Source: Bombella pluederhausensis (lineage in GTDB: Bacteria > Pseudomonadota > Alphaproteobacteria > Acetobacterales > Acetobacteraceae). Taken from it: a stretch of DNA of 64,000 nt. The notes beneath the pieces were generated by a model. That model was not told where the DNA came from. It saw only the letters and a program-made list of their open reading frames with translations, and searched no databases. Shown here piece after piece: positions 1-8,827 of the stretch (its first letter is position 1; every line of letters begins with the position of its first letter). The DNA lies in assembly GCF_026385525.1 (NCBI RefSeq), contig NZ_JANIDY010000001.1, forward strand, positions 806,001-870,000, read 5' to 3'. A program made the translations under genes and the position numbers.

Positions 1-323
1 CAGCCAATGGCATGGACAACAAAGTCGATCTTGCCCCATTCTTTTTCAATTTCATCGAACGTAGCGTTGATGGCGGCATCATCGCTCACGTCACAGGGCA
101 GAACCATGCTGGACCCGACACTCTCTGCCAGCGGGCGCACACGCTTACCCAGCGCCTCCCCCTGATAGGTAAAGGCAATCTCGGCTCCCTGATCGGCGCA
201 GGACTTTGCAATAGCCCAAGCAATGGAGTTCTTGTTTGCCACACCCATGACAACACCACGCTTGCCAGCCATGAGTGTTCCCTTGGCTATTTCCTGCTGC
301 GCGTGCGCTCCTGTTTCTGACAT
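1..323 (-). CDS. fabI: enoyl-[acyl-carrier-protein] reductase FabI (5' part only)
   Basis: The visible N-terminal 107 residues belong to the NADH-dependent enoyl-ACP reductase that carries out the last step of each fatty acid elongation cycle in the cytoplasm. The dinucleotide-binding start reads KRGVVMGVANKNSIAWAIA, the FabI form of the Rossmann glycine motif, followed by LPCDVSDD and DFVVHAIG. The window edge cuts the gene, so the catalytic Tyr/Lys region is not seen. A strong AAGGGGG ribosome site lies 7 bases before the ATG at 321-323, so I chose this start although many family members begin at the internal Met (about residue 18, MAGKRG). That leaves a short Acetobacteraceae-like N-terminal extension. 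The gene is divergent from waaA. Confidence 0.93.
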   Translation of the reverse strand, partial: MSETGAHAQQEIAKGTLMAGKRGVVMGVANKNSIAWAIAKSCADQGAEIAFTYQGEALGKRVRPLAESVGSSMVLPCDVSDDAAINATFDEIEKEWGKIDFVVHAIG

Positions 324-354
324 GGTCAGCCCCCTTGAGGATAATCTTCCATCT

Positions 355-382
355 AAAATAAGTGGGTCATCTCGTTGCACAA
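355..382 (-). promoter_or_regulatory. putative sigma-70 promoter of fabI
   Basis: Read on the minus strand, TTGTGC (377-382) and TATTTT (355-360) are separated by 16 bases. This would start transcription near 348, about 25 bases before the fabI start codon. It is a consensus match only. The rest of the 171-base gap between fabI and waaA shows no gene. Confidence 0.35.
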
Positions 383-494
383 GGATGATCTTACGGCAAG
401 ACTTCTCTATCTTTCAGGGAAAAAATTTCCCTTCCCGCCTGCATTGTGTCGGGTAGATGATGCGAAAATGCACCACCATACTGGGTAGCAGTCT

Positions 495-1769
495 ATGCGC
501 CGTTACACTCATTTTACCTTTTCAGTCGCTCCTCTCCTCTGGTGCTGGTCGCTTATCGGTCATGCGGCCATGCCGTTGCTGCGCCACCACGCGCGCAAAC
601 GGCTCTCAAAAGGCAAAGAAAATCCGAAGCGCCTGCCTGAGCGTTTTGGGCAACCCAGTCTGCCACAGCCATCACCCGGCAGCCCTGTTCTCTGGGTACA
701 TGCCGCCAGCGTGGGCGAAAGCCGCTGCATCCTGCCCGTCATTGACCATCTGCTCGCCGATTGTCCCGACCTCACCATCCTCATGACCACGGCGACCCTC
801 ACAGGTGGAGAGACCGTGGCTGCTCACCCCGCCACCCGCACAGGTCGTCTCCTTCATCAGCTCTGCCCTTATGATGCGCCCCATCTCGTCAGGCGCTTCA
901 TGGCCTTCTGGCAGCCTGTGGGGCTGGTACTAACAGAAAGCGAGTTATGGCCGGGAATGCTCTGTTTATGTCAGGAAAAGCATATTCCTGTAATGCTGCT
1001 TAATGGCCGTCTATCCACCCGTTCCAGAAAGCGCTGGCATCTGGCGGCACCGCTCCTACGGTCCCTCCTGCACCCCTGCCGCTGGATCATGCCGCGCAAC
1101 GAAGAAGACGCCAGAGGCTTTGCCCGATTCGGTATCGGGCCTCTCTTGCCTGCCGCTGACCTGAAAGAAGATGCTCCCTCACCGTCTTTCAACCCGGACG
1201 ATGCGAAAAAGCTTCACCATACGCTGGGTCATCGGCCTGTTTTTCTCGCCATCTCCACCCACCCCGGTGAAGAAGACATCATCGTAGAGGCAACATTGAA
1301 GGCACAACGGAGCCGACCTGACCTCCTGACCATCATTATTCCCCGCCATCCTGAACGTGGGGCAGAGCTTGCCCGGCGCTTTCAAGCCCCTCGCCGCTCA
1401 ACAGGACACATGCCAACCGACCAAGATACCTTCTGGATTGCCGATACCCTAGGTGAAGTCGGCCTCTTTCTGACCATTGCAGAACGTACCTTCATAGGGA
1501 ATTCACTCTGCTCTCCCGGTGGCGGACACAATCCTCTGGAACCCCTGCATTTCCGGCGTCCTACAGCCATCGGCCCCTACATGCAAAACTGGCGTACCCT
1601 CTGTACCCAACATGCTTCTTCCCTTCACAAAATTGACAGTGCTGAGACTCTCACACACTGGCTGATAGAAACCGACCTCCCCCTCCCACCTGTTCCCCAA
1701 CGCAATGAAGCCTGCAGAAAGGCAGCTCGCCATATTAAGGACATAATTATGCCTAATAAGGCATTTTGA
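495..1769 (+). CDS. waaA: 3-deoxy-D-manno-octulosonic acid (Kdo) transferase WaaA
   Basis: This is the inner-membrane enzyme (KdtA) that moves Kdo from CMP-Kdo onto the lipid A precursor, starting the LPS inner core. The 424-residue length is normal. The N-terminus carries a hydrophobic anchor (about residues 9-25). Family signatures are HAASVGE (69-75, with the catalytic Glu), TESELWP (147-153) and GGGHNPLEP (342-350) in the C-terminal Rossmann lobe. The ribosome site is weak; an internal Met at residue 26 would remove the anchor, so I keep the first ATG. The stop overlaps the lpxK start as TGATG, which suggests translational coupling in a waaA-lpxK-acyltransferase unit. Confidence 0.95.
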   Translation: MRRYTHFTFSVAPLLWCWSLIGHAAMPLLRHHARKRLSKGKENPKRLPERFGQPSLPQPSPGSPVLWVHAASVGESRCILPVIDHLLADCPDLTILMTTATLTGGETVAAHPATRTGRLLHQLCPYDAPHLVRRFMAFWQPVGLVLTESELWPGMLCLCQEKHIPVMLLNGRLSTRSRKRWHLAAPLLRSLLHPCRWIMPRNEEDARGFARFGIGPLLPAADLKEDAPSPSFNPDDAKKLHHTLGHRPVFLAISTHPGEEDIIVEATLKAQRSRPDLLTIIIPRHPERGAELARRFQAPRRSTGHMPTDQDTFWIADTLGEVGLFLTIAERTFIGNSLCSPGGGHNPLEPLHFRRPTAIGPYMQNWRTLCTQHASSLHKIDSAETLTHWLIETDLPLPPVPQRNEACRKAARHIKDIIMPNKAF

Positions 1770-2749
1770 TGAGACTGACTGCGCCATCCTTTTGGCATTC
1801 CCCTACTCCAACAGGACTATCGAACCTTCTGCTCCCCCTCAGCAGAGTGACCAGCCATCTTACCCGGCACCGTCAGACAAAACCGTCTCTCAAGCTTCCT
1901 GTTCCTATTCTCTGCTGTGGCAACATTACCGTGGGTGGAGCAGGTAAAACCCCCCTGACCCTTCATCTGGCTCAGAAGCTCATCCAAAGAGGTCGCAAAC
2001 CGCACGTCATTACCCGTGGCCATGGAGGCCTCTCCAAAAAGAATGGGCTCGTCCGGCCGGAACGGGATAGGGCCATTGATATTGGGGATGAAGCGATGCT
2101 TCTGGCCCAGCTGGCGCCGACATGGCGTGGCAGCAGCCGGCAAACCAATGCCTTACATGCCGTTGCGGCTGGGGCAGACTGCCTGCTGCTTGATGATGGC
2201 CTGCAAGACCCATCCCTGCATAAGGACATGTCTATCCTAACCATTGATGGTCCAGCAGGTTTTGGCAATCAACGACTTCTGCCCGCAGGGCCACTGCGTG
2301 AATCCCTTGCCGATGCTTTGCCCCGGCTGGATGCCGCTGTCATTTTTGGTGAAGACTCCCACCATATTGCCCGGCAACTTCCTGAAGATATGCCTCTGCT
2401 AAGAGGGCGCCTTTCTCCAACAGGTGATATCCAGAAACTAAGAGGGCAACAAATCATCGCTTTTGCCGGGATCGGCCGCCCACAGAAATTTTTCACCACC
2501 CTTCAGGAAGCCGGTCTTACCATTCTCCGGACCCTTACCTTTCCCGACCATCATATCTATTCTGATCGTGAGCTGAAAAAGCTGGCGCAGCTAGCCCATG
2601 CACCTGACACCATTCTCGTTACCACTGAGAAAGACCTCGTTAAATTACCTCCTCTTTTCCAGCATTTTGTAACGAGCATCGCCATTGAACCTCACTGGGA
2701 TAATCCGAACATAGCGGATGAACTGCTTGACCGTTTTCTTACCGCCTGA
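1769..2749 (+). CDS. lpxK: tetraacyldisaccharide 4'-kinase LpxK
   Basis: LpxK phosphorylates the 4' position of the tetraacyl disaccharide 1-phosphate to give lipid IVA at the inner membrane. The product has 326 residues. The P-loop reads GNITVGGAGKTP (about 51-62), and LLLDDGLQDP and VTTEKDLVKLP are typical later motifs. An in-frame TTG one codon upstream is possible, but the ATG that overlaps the waaA stop by one base is the natural coupled start. The next gene begins 11 bases after the stop. LpxK working directly beside WaaA and a late acyltransferase fits a lipid A assembly operon. Confidence 0.95.
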   Translation: MRLTAPSFWHSPTPTGLSNLLLPLSRVTSHLTRHRQTKPSLKLPVPILCCGNITVGGAGKTPLTLHLAQKLIQRGRKPHVITRGHGGLSKKNGLVRPERDRAIDIGDEAMLLAQLAPTWRGSSRQTNALHAVAAGADCLLLDDGLQDPSLHKDMSILTIDGPAGFGNQRLLPAGPLRESLADALPRLDAAVIFGEDSHHIARQLPEDMPLLRGRLSPTGDIQKLRGQQIIAFAGIGRPQKFFTTLQEAGLTILRTLTFPDHHIYSDRELKKLAQLAHAPDTILVTTEKDLVKLPPLFQHFVTSIAIEPHWDNPNIADELLDRFLTA

Positions 2750-2760
2750 ACCAATAAGGC

Positions 2761-3672
2761 ATGATCCATCATCTTGAAGCATGGGGGCTAAAAGGGCTCC
2801 TCTGGTGTTCCAGCTGCCTCCCGCCCCATATTGCCTCCCGCCTTGGCGGTCTCCTGGCCCGCTTTGTTGGGCCGTATATGCCTGTCTCCCATATTGCGGA
2901 CGTCAACCTACGCCGGGCCTTTCCGGCTATGTCCCCCCGGCAAAGACAACACATCATTCGTGACTGCTGGGCCAACATAGGCAGCACACTGGCTGAACTC
3001 CCCCACCTTGCTACCCTTCCAGCCCGTTCGGAAGCAGGCCCTGGCTGGAATGTACTCAATGATGAAATTCTTCATGCAGCACGAGCAAGCGGCAGGCCTG
3101 TCATTTTCTTTTCCGGGCATCTCGGCAATTGGGAACTCATGCCCCTGATCGTGGCCCGATACGGCCTCTGTTTCTCACCGTTCTATCGTGCCCCCAATAA
3201 TCCGCTAGTGGACCGCCTTCTCTGCCAGCTACGCCGTACCATTACGGGAATGCCCGTTTCCTTCTTTCCCAAAGGCAGGCAAGGCGCTCTTGAAGCGGTC
3301 CGCCATCTTACCAAAGGCGGTCATCTTGGGGTTCTAGGCGATCAGAAAATGAATGACGGGATTGAAGTCTCCTTCTTTGGTCATCCCACTATGACAGCAC
3401 CAGCGGCGGCGGCCCTTGCCATCCGGTTTAATGCCCTCATCGTGACGGGACGGGTCTGGCGGGAAGGCCCTGCACGCCTTGTTCTTGACGTGTCATCCTG
3501 CCTTGACCCTCAGACACTACCTTTTGCCTCATCCCCACGGCAGGAAAAAATCCAACTTTTAACCCAGCAGCTTAATGACGAGTTGGAACGCTGGATTACC
3601 GAACGTCCGGCAGACTGGCTCTGGCTGCATCGGCGATGGGACAAGTCCCTCTACAAAAGAAAGAAAAATTAA
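2761..3672 (+). CDS. LpxL/HtrB-type lysophospholipid (lipid A late) acyltransferase
   Basis: The 303-residue protein belongs to the bacterial lipid A acyltransferase family, which adds a secondary acyl chain to Kdo-lipid A from acyl-ACP at the inner membrane. It has a short hydrophobic N-terminus and the catalytic H(X)4E box as HLGNWE (120-125), followed by FYRAPNNPLVD and GVLGDQKMNDG, which match the family's substrate and Asp-Gln motifs. It follows lpxK by 11 bases with AAGG before the ATG. I do not commit to LpxL versus LpxM because the motifs do not separate them. An 18-base perfect AT-rich palindrome covers the stop codon. Confidence 0.9.
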   Translation: MIHHLEAWGLKGLLWCSSCLPPHIASRLGGLLARFVGPYMPVSHIADVNLRRAFPAMSPRQRQHIIRDCWANIGSTLAELPHLATLPARSEAGPGWNVLNDEILHAARASGRPVIFFSGHLGNWELMPLIVARYGLCFSPFYRAPNNPLVDRLLCQLRRTITGMPVSFFPKGRQGALEAVRHLTKGGHLGVLGDQKMNDGIEVSFFGHPTMTAPAAAALAIRFNALIVTGRVWREGPARLVLDVSSCLDPQTLPFASSPRQEKIQLLTQQLNDELERWITERPADWLWLHRRWDKSLYKRKKN

Positions 3673-3679
3673 TTTTTCT
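3662..3679. repeat. perfect 18-nt AT-rich palindrome over the acyltransferase stop codon
   Basis: AGAAAAATT followed by its exact reverse complement spans the TAA stop at 3670-3672. A GC-free stem is weak for termination, so it may simply be a low-complexity end. The remaining 160 bases up to the next gene show no other gene that I can support. Confidence 0.5.
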
Positions 3680-3838
3680 CTAGCCATGCACTGAAAACAT
3701 GGTAGGATTGCAAAATAAGAACAAACAGGGTCGCCAGCCTTCCTACTCACTCTTACATGGCGCGCTCCGGCACTCCTGATTTGTTCACATAGTGATGCGA
3801 CAGGGATCATACCCTGCTCTCATGGAGGAGATGCTGAC

Positions 3839-4231
3839 ATGGCTCAGAAAGCGTTCCGCGTGGCAGAACAGGCCACAATCCCTGCTTCCAACCGGGACAC
3901 CACAGGTATCGTCATTCCCTTCCGCCAGAAGCTCCTCCCCCGCCACCGTCACTATCTTGCCCAGTGGCTCGCCGCCAGTGAAAGAATGGGCATTCTGGAT
4001 GCCTCAATCGAAGCGTCACCAGAGCAGACAGACACCACACCGAACCTTGTAGTCGTATGGGTGCGGGAAAGCGCTGACCCGGCCTACATCGTCAGCATAA
4101 ACGGCCCGCAATGGGTCCTCACTGACTGCCTGCGGAACAACGAGCTGGGCCGCTACACGGACCTTGCGGAAGCCCTGCATACGATCCGGCCCGTTCTTCC
4201 TCTCCAGCAGGACAGCGCCGCCTCCTGCTAA
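3839..4231 (+). CDS. conserved hypothetical protein, 130 aa
   Basis: I do not recognise this small soluble protein. There is no signal peptide or membrane segment. The first 25 residues are polar, then come FRQKLLPRHRHYLAQWL, which looks like an amphipathic helix, and an alpha/beta-like half (NLVVVWVRESADPAYIVSINGPQWVLTD) ending in a short Ser/Ala-rich tail. The start is well supported: GGAGGAG lies 8 bases upstream of the ATG. A strong hairpin terminator follows within 30 bases, so this is probably a single-gene transcript or the last gene of the lipid A unit. The coding character (GC-rich third positions) matches its neighbours. Confidence 0.7.
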   Translation: MAQKAFRVAEQATIPASNRDTTGIVIPFRQKLLPRHRHYLAQWLAASERMGILDASIEASPEQTDTTPNLVVVWVRESADPAYIVSINGPQWVLTDCLRNNELGRYTDLAEALHTIRPVLPLQQDSAASC

Positions 4232-4255
4232 GCCTCGCATTCATTTTCTACCCAT

Positions 4256-4290
4256 GAAAAAGCCCGCCTGAATGAAGAAGCGGGCTTTTC
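4256..4290. terminator. bidirectional rho-independent terminator
   Basis: AAAAGCCCGC (4258-4267) pairs with GCGGGCTTTT (4280-4289) around a 12-base loop. A-tract and T-tract flank the stem, so it can serve both the 130-aa gene and the convergent LpoA-like gene. Confidence 0.9.
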
Positions 4291-4325
4291 CTTATGTCAG
4301 CAGTCTGTTCTGTCCGATGATATCA

Positions 4326-5813
4326 TCAGGGCGTGGCACCACTCCCATGCGCCTGACGGCTTGGTGACCACACAGCAATATCACCAGAAGCAGTCTTTGG
4401 CGCTGCATGATCGGCCTGCCGGGCCGGGGACCATACGGCTACAGCAGATGGTGCTGATACTGACGCAGATGACGATTTTACCGATAATGTAGATGACGGG
4501 GTCAGATCACGTGATGCCGGAACAATCATCTGGCTGCCGCCGCCCGGTGCAATCTGATAGATTCCCAGAGCTCGAATCACTCGACCATCTGACCGCAAAT
4601 GGAACAGGCCATTCACGCCGATATAGCCTTTTGGCTGGGTCAGTGTCGCTACATCCAGCTTATTCTGACGAATCAACGCCCCGGCCAGAGCAGCCGCATC
4701 ATAGGCAAAGTCCGCTACCGGCGAAGGCTTCTGATGATAGACATTCTGGTAGCTCTGCACATAACCACTACGCTGGTGCTCATCAAACGCCACATACCAC
4801 GCTCCACGCAGGTCGCCCAGTTTGCCATCAAAGGCACGCCACAGCATGGGACCAAGGATACGGACCTGCGGAATGAGGAGCTGATCGCTCTTGAGTACTT
4901 CAATAACTCTAGCCAGACCCAGGCCAGTATCTCCGAGAAGCAGAGCATCAAAAGGCGGTGGAGTGACAGATGCCTCCTGATGATCTGCCGCACTGGACGG
5001 AGAGGCAGGCGCCGCTTCGCCTCCATTCTCATTCAACGGATCAGCAGCGGAAGGACCGTTATCCTGCTGCGCCCCTGACGTATCGGAGCTAGCAGCAGGT
5101 GCAGGAACAGACCTATGGCTCAACTGAGCCAGCTTCTGCGCAATATCATCTGCCTCACCATTATGAAAAACAATCTGCGGCACTTCCAGCCCCGCTTCCT
5201 GACAAGCCAGTGTCAGCCCCTCACCCATGGAATGCCCTAGAGCCGTATCGGGCAGAAACGCTGCAAAGCGCTTCCGACCATCCAGCCGGGCCGCATCCAC
5301 CAGACGACGCACCTGCTGCTCTGGCGTCAGCCCCATGACCCAGACACCCGGCCGGGCCTGCGAGACGTCACTCGTAAAGGCCAGCTCTGGCACATTGGCC
5401 GGCTGAAGAACGGACGCCACAAGCTGCGTATCGCCTGTCGTCAGAGGACCGAGCACGATCCTGTCCCCGGCATCCAGCGCCATCTGTGCCGCATGAGCCG
5501 GACCTTCTGGTGCAGCACTATCAAACACATCCATAGCAGGACTCTGACCTTCTGGCAGGGCCAGCCGGGCCGCATCCCGCATACGCTGCCCAATAGCCGC
5601 ATGAGAACCACTGAGAGGCACGATCAATCCCACACGGGCTGGCTTTTCAGCCGGTGCCGGCGGTGCGGCCGTTGGCGTTACCCCTCTGTCACCCTCACCA
5701 CTCCCGGAGCAGGCTCCCAGAAACAGAAAAATACCCGCCGCCAGCGTAGCCCAGCTGTTTCCTCTCTTGCCGAGCCCCCGCCTGTCACGGCTATAAAGGC
5801 CTGAGCGGCTCAT
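4326..5813 (-). CDS. LpoA/YraM-like penicillin-binding protein activator lipoprotein
   Basis: The 495-residue protein looks like an outer-membrane lipoprotein of the LpoA/YraM family, whose E. coli member stimulates PBP1A from the outer membrane. After a basic N-terminus a hydrophobic segment ends in the lipobox LGAC (GIFLFLGACSGSGEG). The body is a type 1 periplasmic-binding fold (VGLIVPLSGSHAAIGQRMRD, then LGPLTTGDTQLVASVLQ). A Ser/Ala/Pro/Glu-rich low-complexity insert sits in the middle (about residues 235-285). The C-terminus repeats AVWSPxRQA twice. I start at the ATG 11 bases from rsmI; a further upstream in-frame Met would run into the rsmI start. Pairing with rsmI is the yraL-yraM arrangement. 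Confidence 0.8.
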   Translation of the reverse strand: MSRSGLYSRDRRGLGKRGNSWATLAAGIFLFLGACSGSGEGDRGVTPTAAPPAPAEKPARVGLIVPLSGSHAAIGQRMRDAARLALPEGQSPAMDVFDSAAPEGPAHAAQMALDAGDRIVLGPLTTGDTQLVASVLQPANVPELAFTSDVSQARPGVWVMGLTPEQQVRRLVDAARLDGRKRFAAFLPDTALGHSMGEGLTLACQEAGLEVPQIVFHNGEADDIAQKLAQLSHRSVPAPAASSDTSGAQQDNGPSAADPLNENGGEAAPASPSSAADHQEASVTPPPFDALLLGDTGLGLARVIEVLKSDQLLIPQVRILGPMLWRAFDGKLGDLRGAWYVAFDEHQRSGYVQSYQNVYHQKPSPVADFAYDAAALAGALIRQNKLDVATLTQPKGYIGVNGLFHLRSDGRVIRALGIYQIAPGGGSQMIVPASRDLTPSSTLSVKSSSASVSAPSAVAVWSPARQADHAAPKTASGDIAVWSPSRQAHGSGATP

Positions 5814-5824
5814 TGAGGATAGCG

Positions 5825-6724
5825 ATGTCTGAGAAACCATATACTCCCCCCGATCACGGAACGTCTCCTTCTTCTACCGGGCAGCTCATGCTGGTGGCAA
5901 CGCCTGTCGGGAATCTTGCCGATATCAGCCAGCGTGCCCTTGATGCTCTCAGGATGGCAGATGCCATCCTGTGCGAGGACACACGTGTTACGACAAAACT
6001 TCTGCGCCATTATGGCATAAGCAACCAGCTTATCCCGCTTCATGACCATAATGAACAGGACCGTGCTCCCGCCTTGATAGATCGTCTACAGCAGGGGCAG
6101 TGTCTGGCTCTGGTATCTGATGCCGGGACCCCTATCGTATCCGATCCCGGTTACAAGCTCGTCCGTGCGGCGCAGGAGGCAGACATTCCTGTCACCTCCC
6201 TGCCCGGCGCCAATGCTGCCATCACAGCTCTCACCCTCTCCGGCCTGCCGCCCATTCCGTTCATGTTTCTGGGGTTCCCGGCACGGGGAGAAGCACGCCG
6301 CCACAGTTTCGCTGCCCTGCGCGCCGCAGAACAGGCCGGACTGGCCGCCACGCTTATCTGGTATGAATCACCTCATCGCCTGCTGGACACTCTTAAAACG
6401 CAACAGCAAGTCTTCGGTGCCGACCGCCCGGCTGCCGTAGGTCGGGAACTGACAAAACATTTTGAAGAAATGGTGCGGGGCACTGTGGCAGAGCTCATCG
6501 CTCATTTTGAAGAAACGCCACCACGGGGCGAAATCACCCTGCTTCTTGGCCCACCAGCCGCAGAAGACACCGGAGCGCAGGAGCTGGATCAGGCTCTTGA
6601 AAATGCGTTGGAAAGCCATTCAGTCAAGGATGCCGCAACTCTGGTTGCAGGAATCGTCAACCTACCCAAGCGGACCGTCTATAATCGGGCGCTGGAGCTG
6701 GCCAAGCAGAAAAAGAATCGTTAG
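5825..6724 (+). CDS. rsmI: 16S rRNA (cytidine(1402)-2'-O)-methyltransferase RsmI
   Basis: RsmI (YraL) is a SAM-dependent tetrapyrrole-methylase-fold enzyme that 2'-O-methylates C1402 in the ribosomal P site. The 299 residues include LMLVATPVGNLADIS, the LCEDTRVTTKLL segment, LVSDAGTPIVSDPGYKLV and SLPGANAAITALTLSGLP, all diagnostic. GAGG eight bases upstream supports the ATG at 5825; the in-frame TTG at 5813 is less likely. The gene is divergent from the LpoA-like gene with only 11 bases between start codons, so its promoter must lie inside that neighbour's coding sequence. It ends four bases into the convergent lolA stop region. Confidence 0.95.
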   Translation: MSEKPYTPPDHGTSPSSTGQLMLVATPVGNLADISQRALDALRMADAILCEDTRVTTKLLRHYGISNQLIPLHDHNEQDRAPALIDRLQQGQCLALVSDAGTPIVSDPGYKLVRAAQEADIPVTSLPGANAAITALTLSGLPPIPFMFLGFPARGEARRHSFAALRAAEQAGLAATLIWYESPHRLLDTLKTQQQVFGADRPAAVGRELTKHFEEMVRGTVAELIAHFEETPPRGEITLLLGPPAAEDTGAQELDQALENALESHSVKDAATLVAGIVNLPKRTVYNRALELAKQKKNR

Positions 6725-7350
6725 TCCTCATCCTTGGGCAGGATAAAGCTGGCCTCTGGGATGGTGACACCTGTCTGCACGTTGGAAAAATGCACAGCAG
6801 TCCTATGGCCCTGTGCATCCAGCACGGTCCAGCCTTTCAGGCTGAGCGGGTGCGTGGAGAAAAACAGCGTCATCTCCCCCTCACCCGGATTATCTGTTCT
6901 GGTCACACGCAGCTGTATTTCACTACCATGCTGCTCATAGCCCAGAATGGATACATCACCCGAAAAGCGAGGGTCTGGCCGTAGAAGCAACCCAAGCGGC
7001 GTATGATCCAGCGGAATCGTAGTGATCTGGCCAATGCTGCGATCCTGAAACACGACCTTGCCATCATTAGCAACGAGTAGAAGCGGGCTTGGCGGATCGT
7101 AGGAAAAGCGCATCCGGCCCGGCCGTTCCAAGACAACCGTACCTGTTGACGTACCATCCTGCTCCGTCACCTGCTCAAAACGGGCCTGAAAGCTCTTTGT
7201 CGCTGCAAGGCTGGATTCAATTTTGTGAATCCAGCCTTGCTGAGCCGGTGTCAGGGAAACGGATGCCTCTGCCGAATGATCCAGCGTGACCGAAGCCACC
7301 GCCAGAGCAAGGGCAACCCCACAGGCCATGACAATACGCCGCATGGTCAT
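6721..7350 (-). CDS. lolA: outer-membrane lipoprotein carrier LolA
   Basis: LolA carries lipoproteins through the periplasm from LolCDE to the outer membrane. The 209-residue product has a cleavable signal peptide (basic MTMRR, hydrophobic core, then cleavage near SAEASV) and LolA-type features: KSFQARFEQVT, GTVVLERPGRMRFSYD, PLGLLLRP and PEASFILP. The ORF extends 75 codons upstream into gshA, but AAGGAGAG sits nine bases before the ATG at 7350, which decides the start. It follows gshA by 16 bases. A second LolA-family gene, there a lipoprotein, lies at 58042-58689. Confidence 0.88.
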   Translation of the reverse strand: MTMRRIVMACGVALALAVASVTLDHSAEASVSLTPAQQGWIHKIESSLAATKSFQARFEQVTEQDGTSTGTVVLERPGRMRFSYDPPSPLLLVANDGKVVFQDRSIGQITTIPLDHTPLGLLLRPDPRFSGDVSILGYEQHGSEIQLRVTRTDNPGEGEMTLFFSTHPLSLKGWTVLDAQGHRTAVHFSNVQTGVTIPEASFILPKDED

Positions 7351-7366
7351 TACCGCTTTCCTCTCC

Positions 7367-8752
7367 TTACAGGGAAATGTCCGCTTCCCGGAAAATATGC
7401 CGGACATCTTCCTTCCAGACACCATGATAGCGTTCCAGCCACCGCTCTGCCTGCGTCTTTGCGCCATCGGCAATTTCATAAAGCGGTGCGAGATAATATT
7501 CCTCGCCATAACCACGCTTCTGAAGACCCTGCTCGGCCAGCTCCAGAATCCGCTTTGCCAGCGTGCGAAGGCCACCGGGGAACGGGGCTTCCATAGCCTG
7601 CTCCACTACCAGCTCTGCCAGAGACTGATAATGCAGCCACGGCTGTTCCTTCACCACACGCTCGACTTCCGCCAACACGTCAGGGTCATAAAGCAGCCCC
7701 ACCCAGAAGGCGGACTGGGCGACCATCATGTCCGGACGCCCGGCATCAGCACCACGCATCTCCAGAAACTGCTTGAGCCGAACATCTGGGAACAGGGTCG
7801 TCAGATGATCTTCAAAATCGCCAATGGTCGGACGCAGCCCTGCAAGTGGTTCCTGCTCGACACCATCCAGCCATTTGCGGAAAGAACAACCCGCAGCATC
7901 AATGTTCCGCCCATCCCTGTTGACGAAATACATAGGCACATCCAGCGCCCAATCCACATACTGCTCGAACCCGAACCCTTCCTCAAAGAACAGGGTCGGC
8001 TGGCCGCTGCGCTGATTGTCCGTATCCAGCCAGATATAGGCCCGGTTGGAGAGACGCCCTGTCGGCTTACCATCAGCAAAAGGTGAATTCGCCATCAGGG
8101 CCGTGATGAGCGGCTGGAGAGCAAGAGAGACCCTCATCTTGCGGGCCATATCGGCCTCGCTGGAGAAATCAAGATTCACCTGCACGGTGCAGGTCCGGGT
8201 CATCATGTCCAGCCCGCGGCGCCCAACCTCAGGCATGTAACGGCGCATGATGGCGTAACGGCTCTTGGGCATCCATGGCATGGACTCACGAGCCCAGAGC
8301 GGCTGGAATCCCAAAGGTGCGAAGCCCAGCCCCAGCTCTCTGGCAGGGCCTGAAATCTGCTGGAAATGGGCGATCATCTCCTGCTCGGTTTCCTGCACCG
8401 TCTTGACCGGAGCCCCGGAAAGCTCGAACTGCCCGGCGGGCTCCAGAGAAATAGAACGCCCCTTATGAGGGCCAGTCCCCTTCAGACCGATCAGGTGACC
8501 ATTATCACGAATGGCCTGCCAGTCCGGTCCCTCCAAAGCACCCAGCAGGGCAGCGATCCCCTCTGGCTCATAGGCTGGCGGAGCAAACGGCTTCAGATCT
8601 CCTCTGGCACGCTCCGGAAGACGGAAACCGAACTTCTCATGCTCCGTACCAATACGCCATTCTTCCTGCGGCTTGCAGCCACGGGACAGCACTTCAACAA
8701 GCTGCGCCCTGTTTTCAATCAGTGTCGTGTTGCTCTCACCAGGGTTGGACAT
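7367..8752 (-). CDS. gshA: glutamate-cysteine ligase (alphaproteobacterial/plant type)
   Basis: The enzyme makes gamma-glutamylcysteine from glutamate, cysteine and ATP, the first step to glutathione. The 461-residue length and motifs such as RIGTEHEKFGF near the N-terminus, CTVQVNLDFSSEADM in the middle and LANSPFADGKPTG (as ALMANSPFADGKPTG) match the GCS2 family shared by plants and alphaproteobacteria, not the E. coli GshA family. AAGG nine bases upstream supports the ATG. No gshB is in the window. lolA lies downstream in the same direction. Confidence 0.93.
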   Translation of the reverse strand: MSNPGESNTTLIENRAQLVEVLSRGCKPQEEWRIGTEHEKFGFRLPERARGDLKPFAPPAYEPEGIAALLGALEGPDWQAIRDNGHLIGLKGTGPHKGRSISLEPAGQFELSGAPVKTVQETEQEMIAHFQQISGPARELGLGFAPLGFQPLWARESMPWMPKSRYAIMRRYMPEVGRRGLDMMTRTCTVQVNLDFSSEADMARKMRVSLALQPLITALMANSPFADGKPTGRLSNRAYIWLDTDNQRSGQPTLFFEEGFGFEQYVDWALDVPMYFVNRDGRNIDAAGCSFRKWLDGVEQEPLAGLRPTIGDFEDHLTTLFPDVRLKQFLEMRGADAGRPDMMVAQSAFWVGLLYDPDVLAEVERVVKEQPWLHYQSLAELVVEQAMEAPFPGGLRTLAKRILELAEQGLQKRGYGEEYYLAPLYEIADGAKTQAERWLERYHGVWKEDVRHIFREADISL

Positions 8753-8827
8753 TCACAAAACCTTACCGGCTAAATTCCATCACACTATGCCGCAGGACGC
8801 TCAGACTGTCCGTAAGCGAGATGCTCT

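Noticed and set aside
7286-8086. 266-codon plus-strand frame opposite gshA
   Set aside because: gshA is complete on the minus strand; the frame has no ribosome site or motif.
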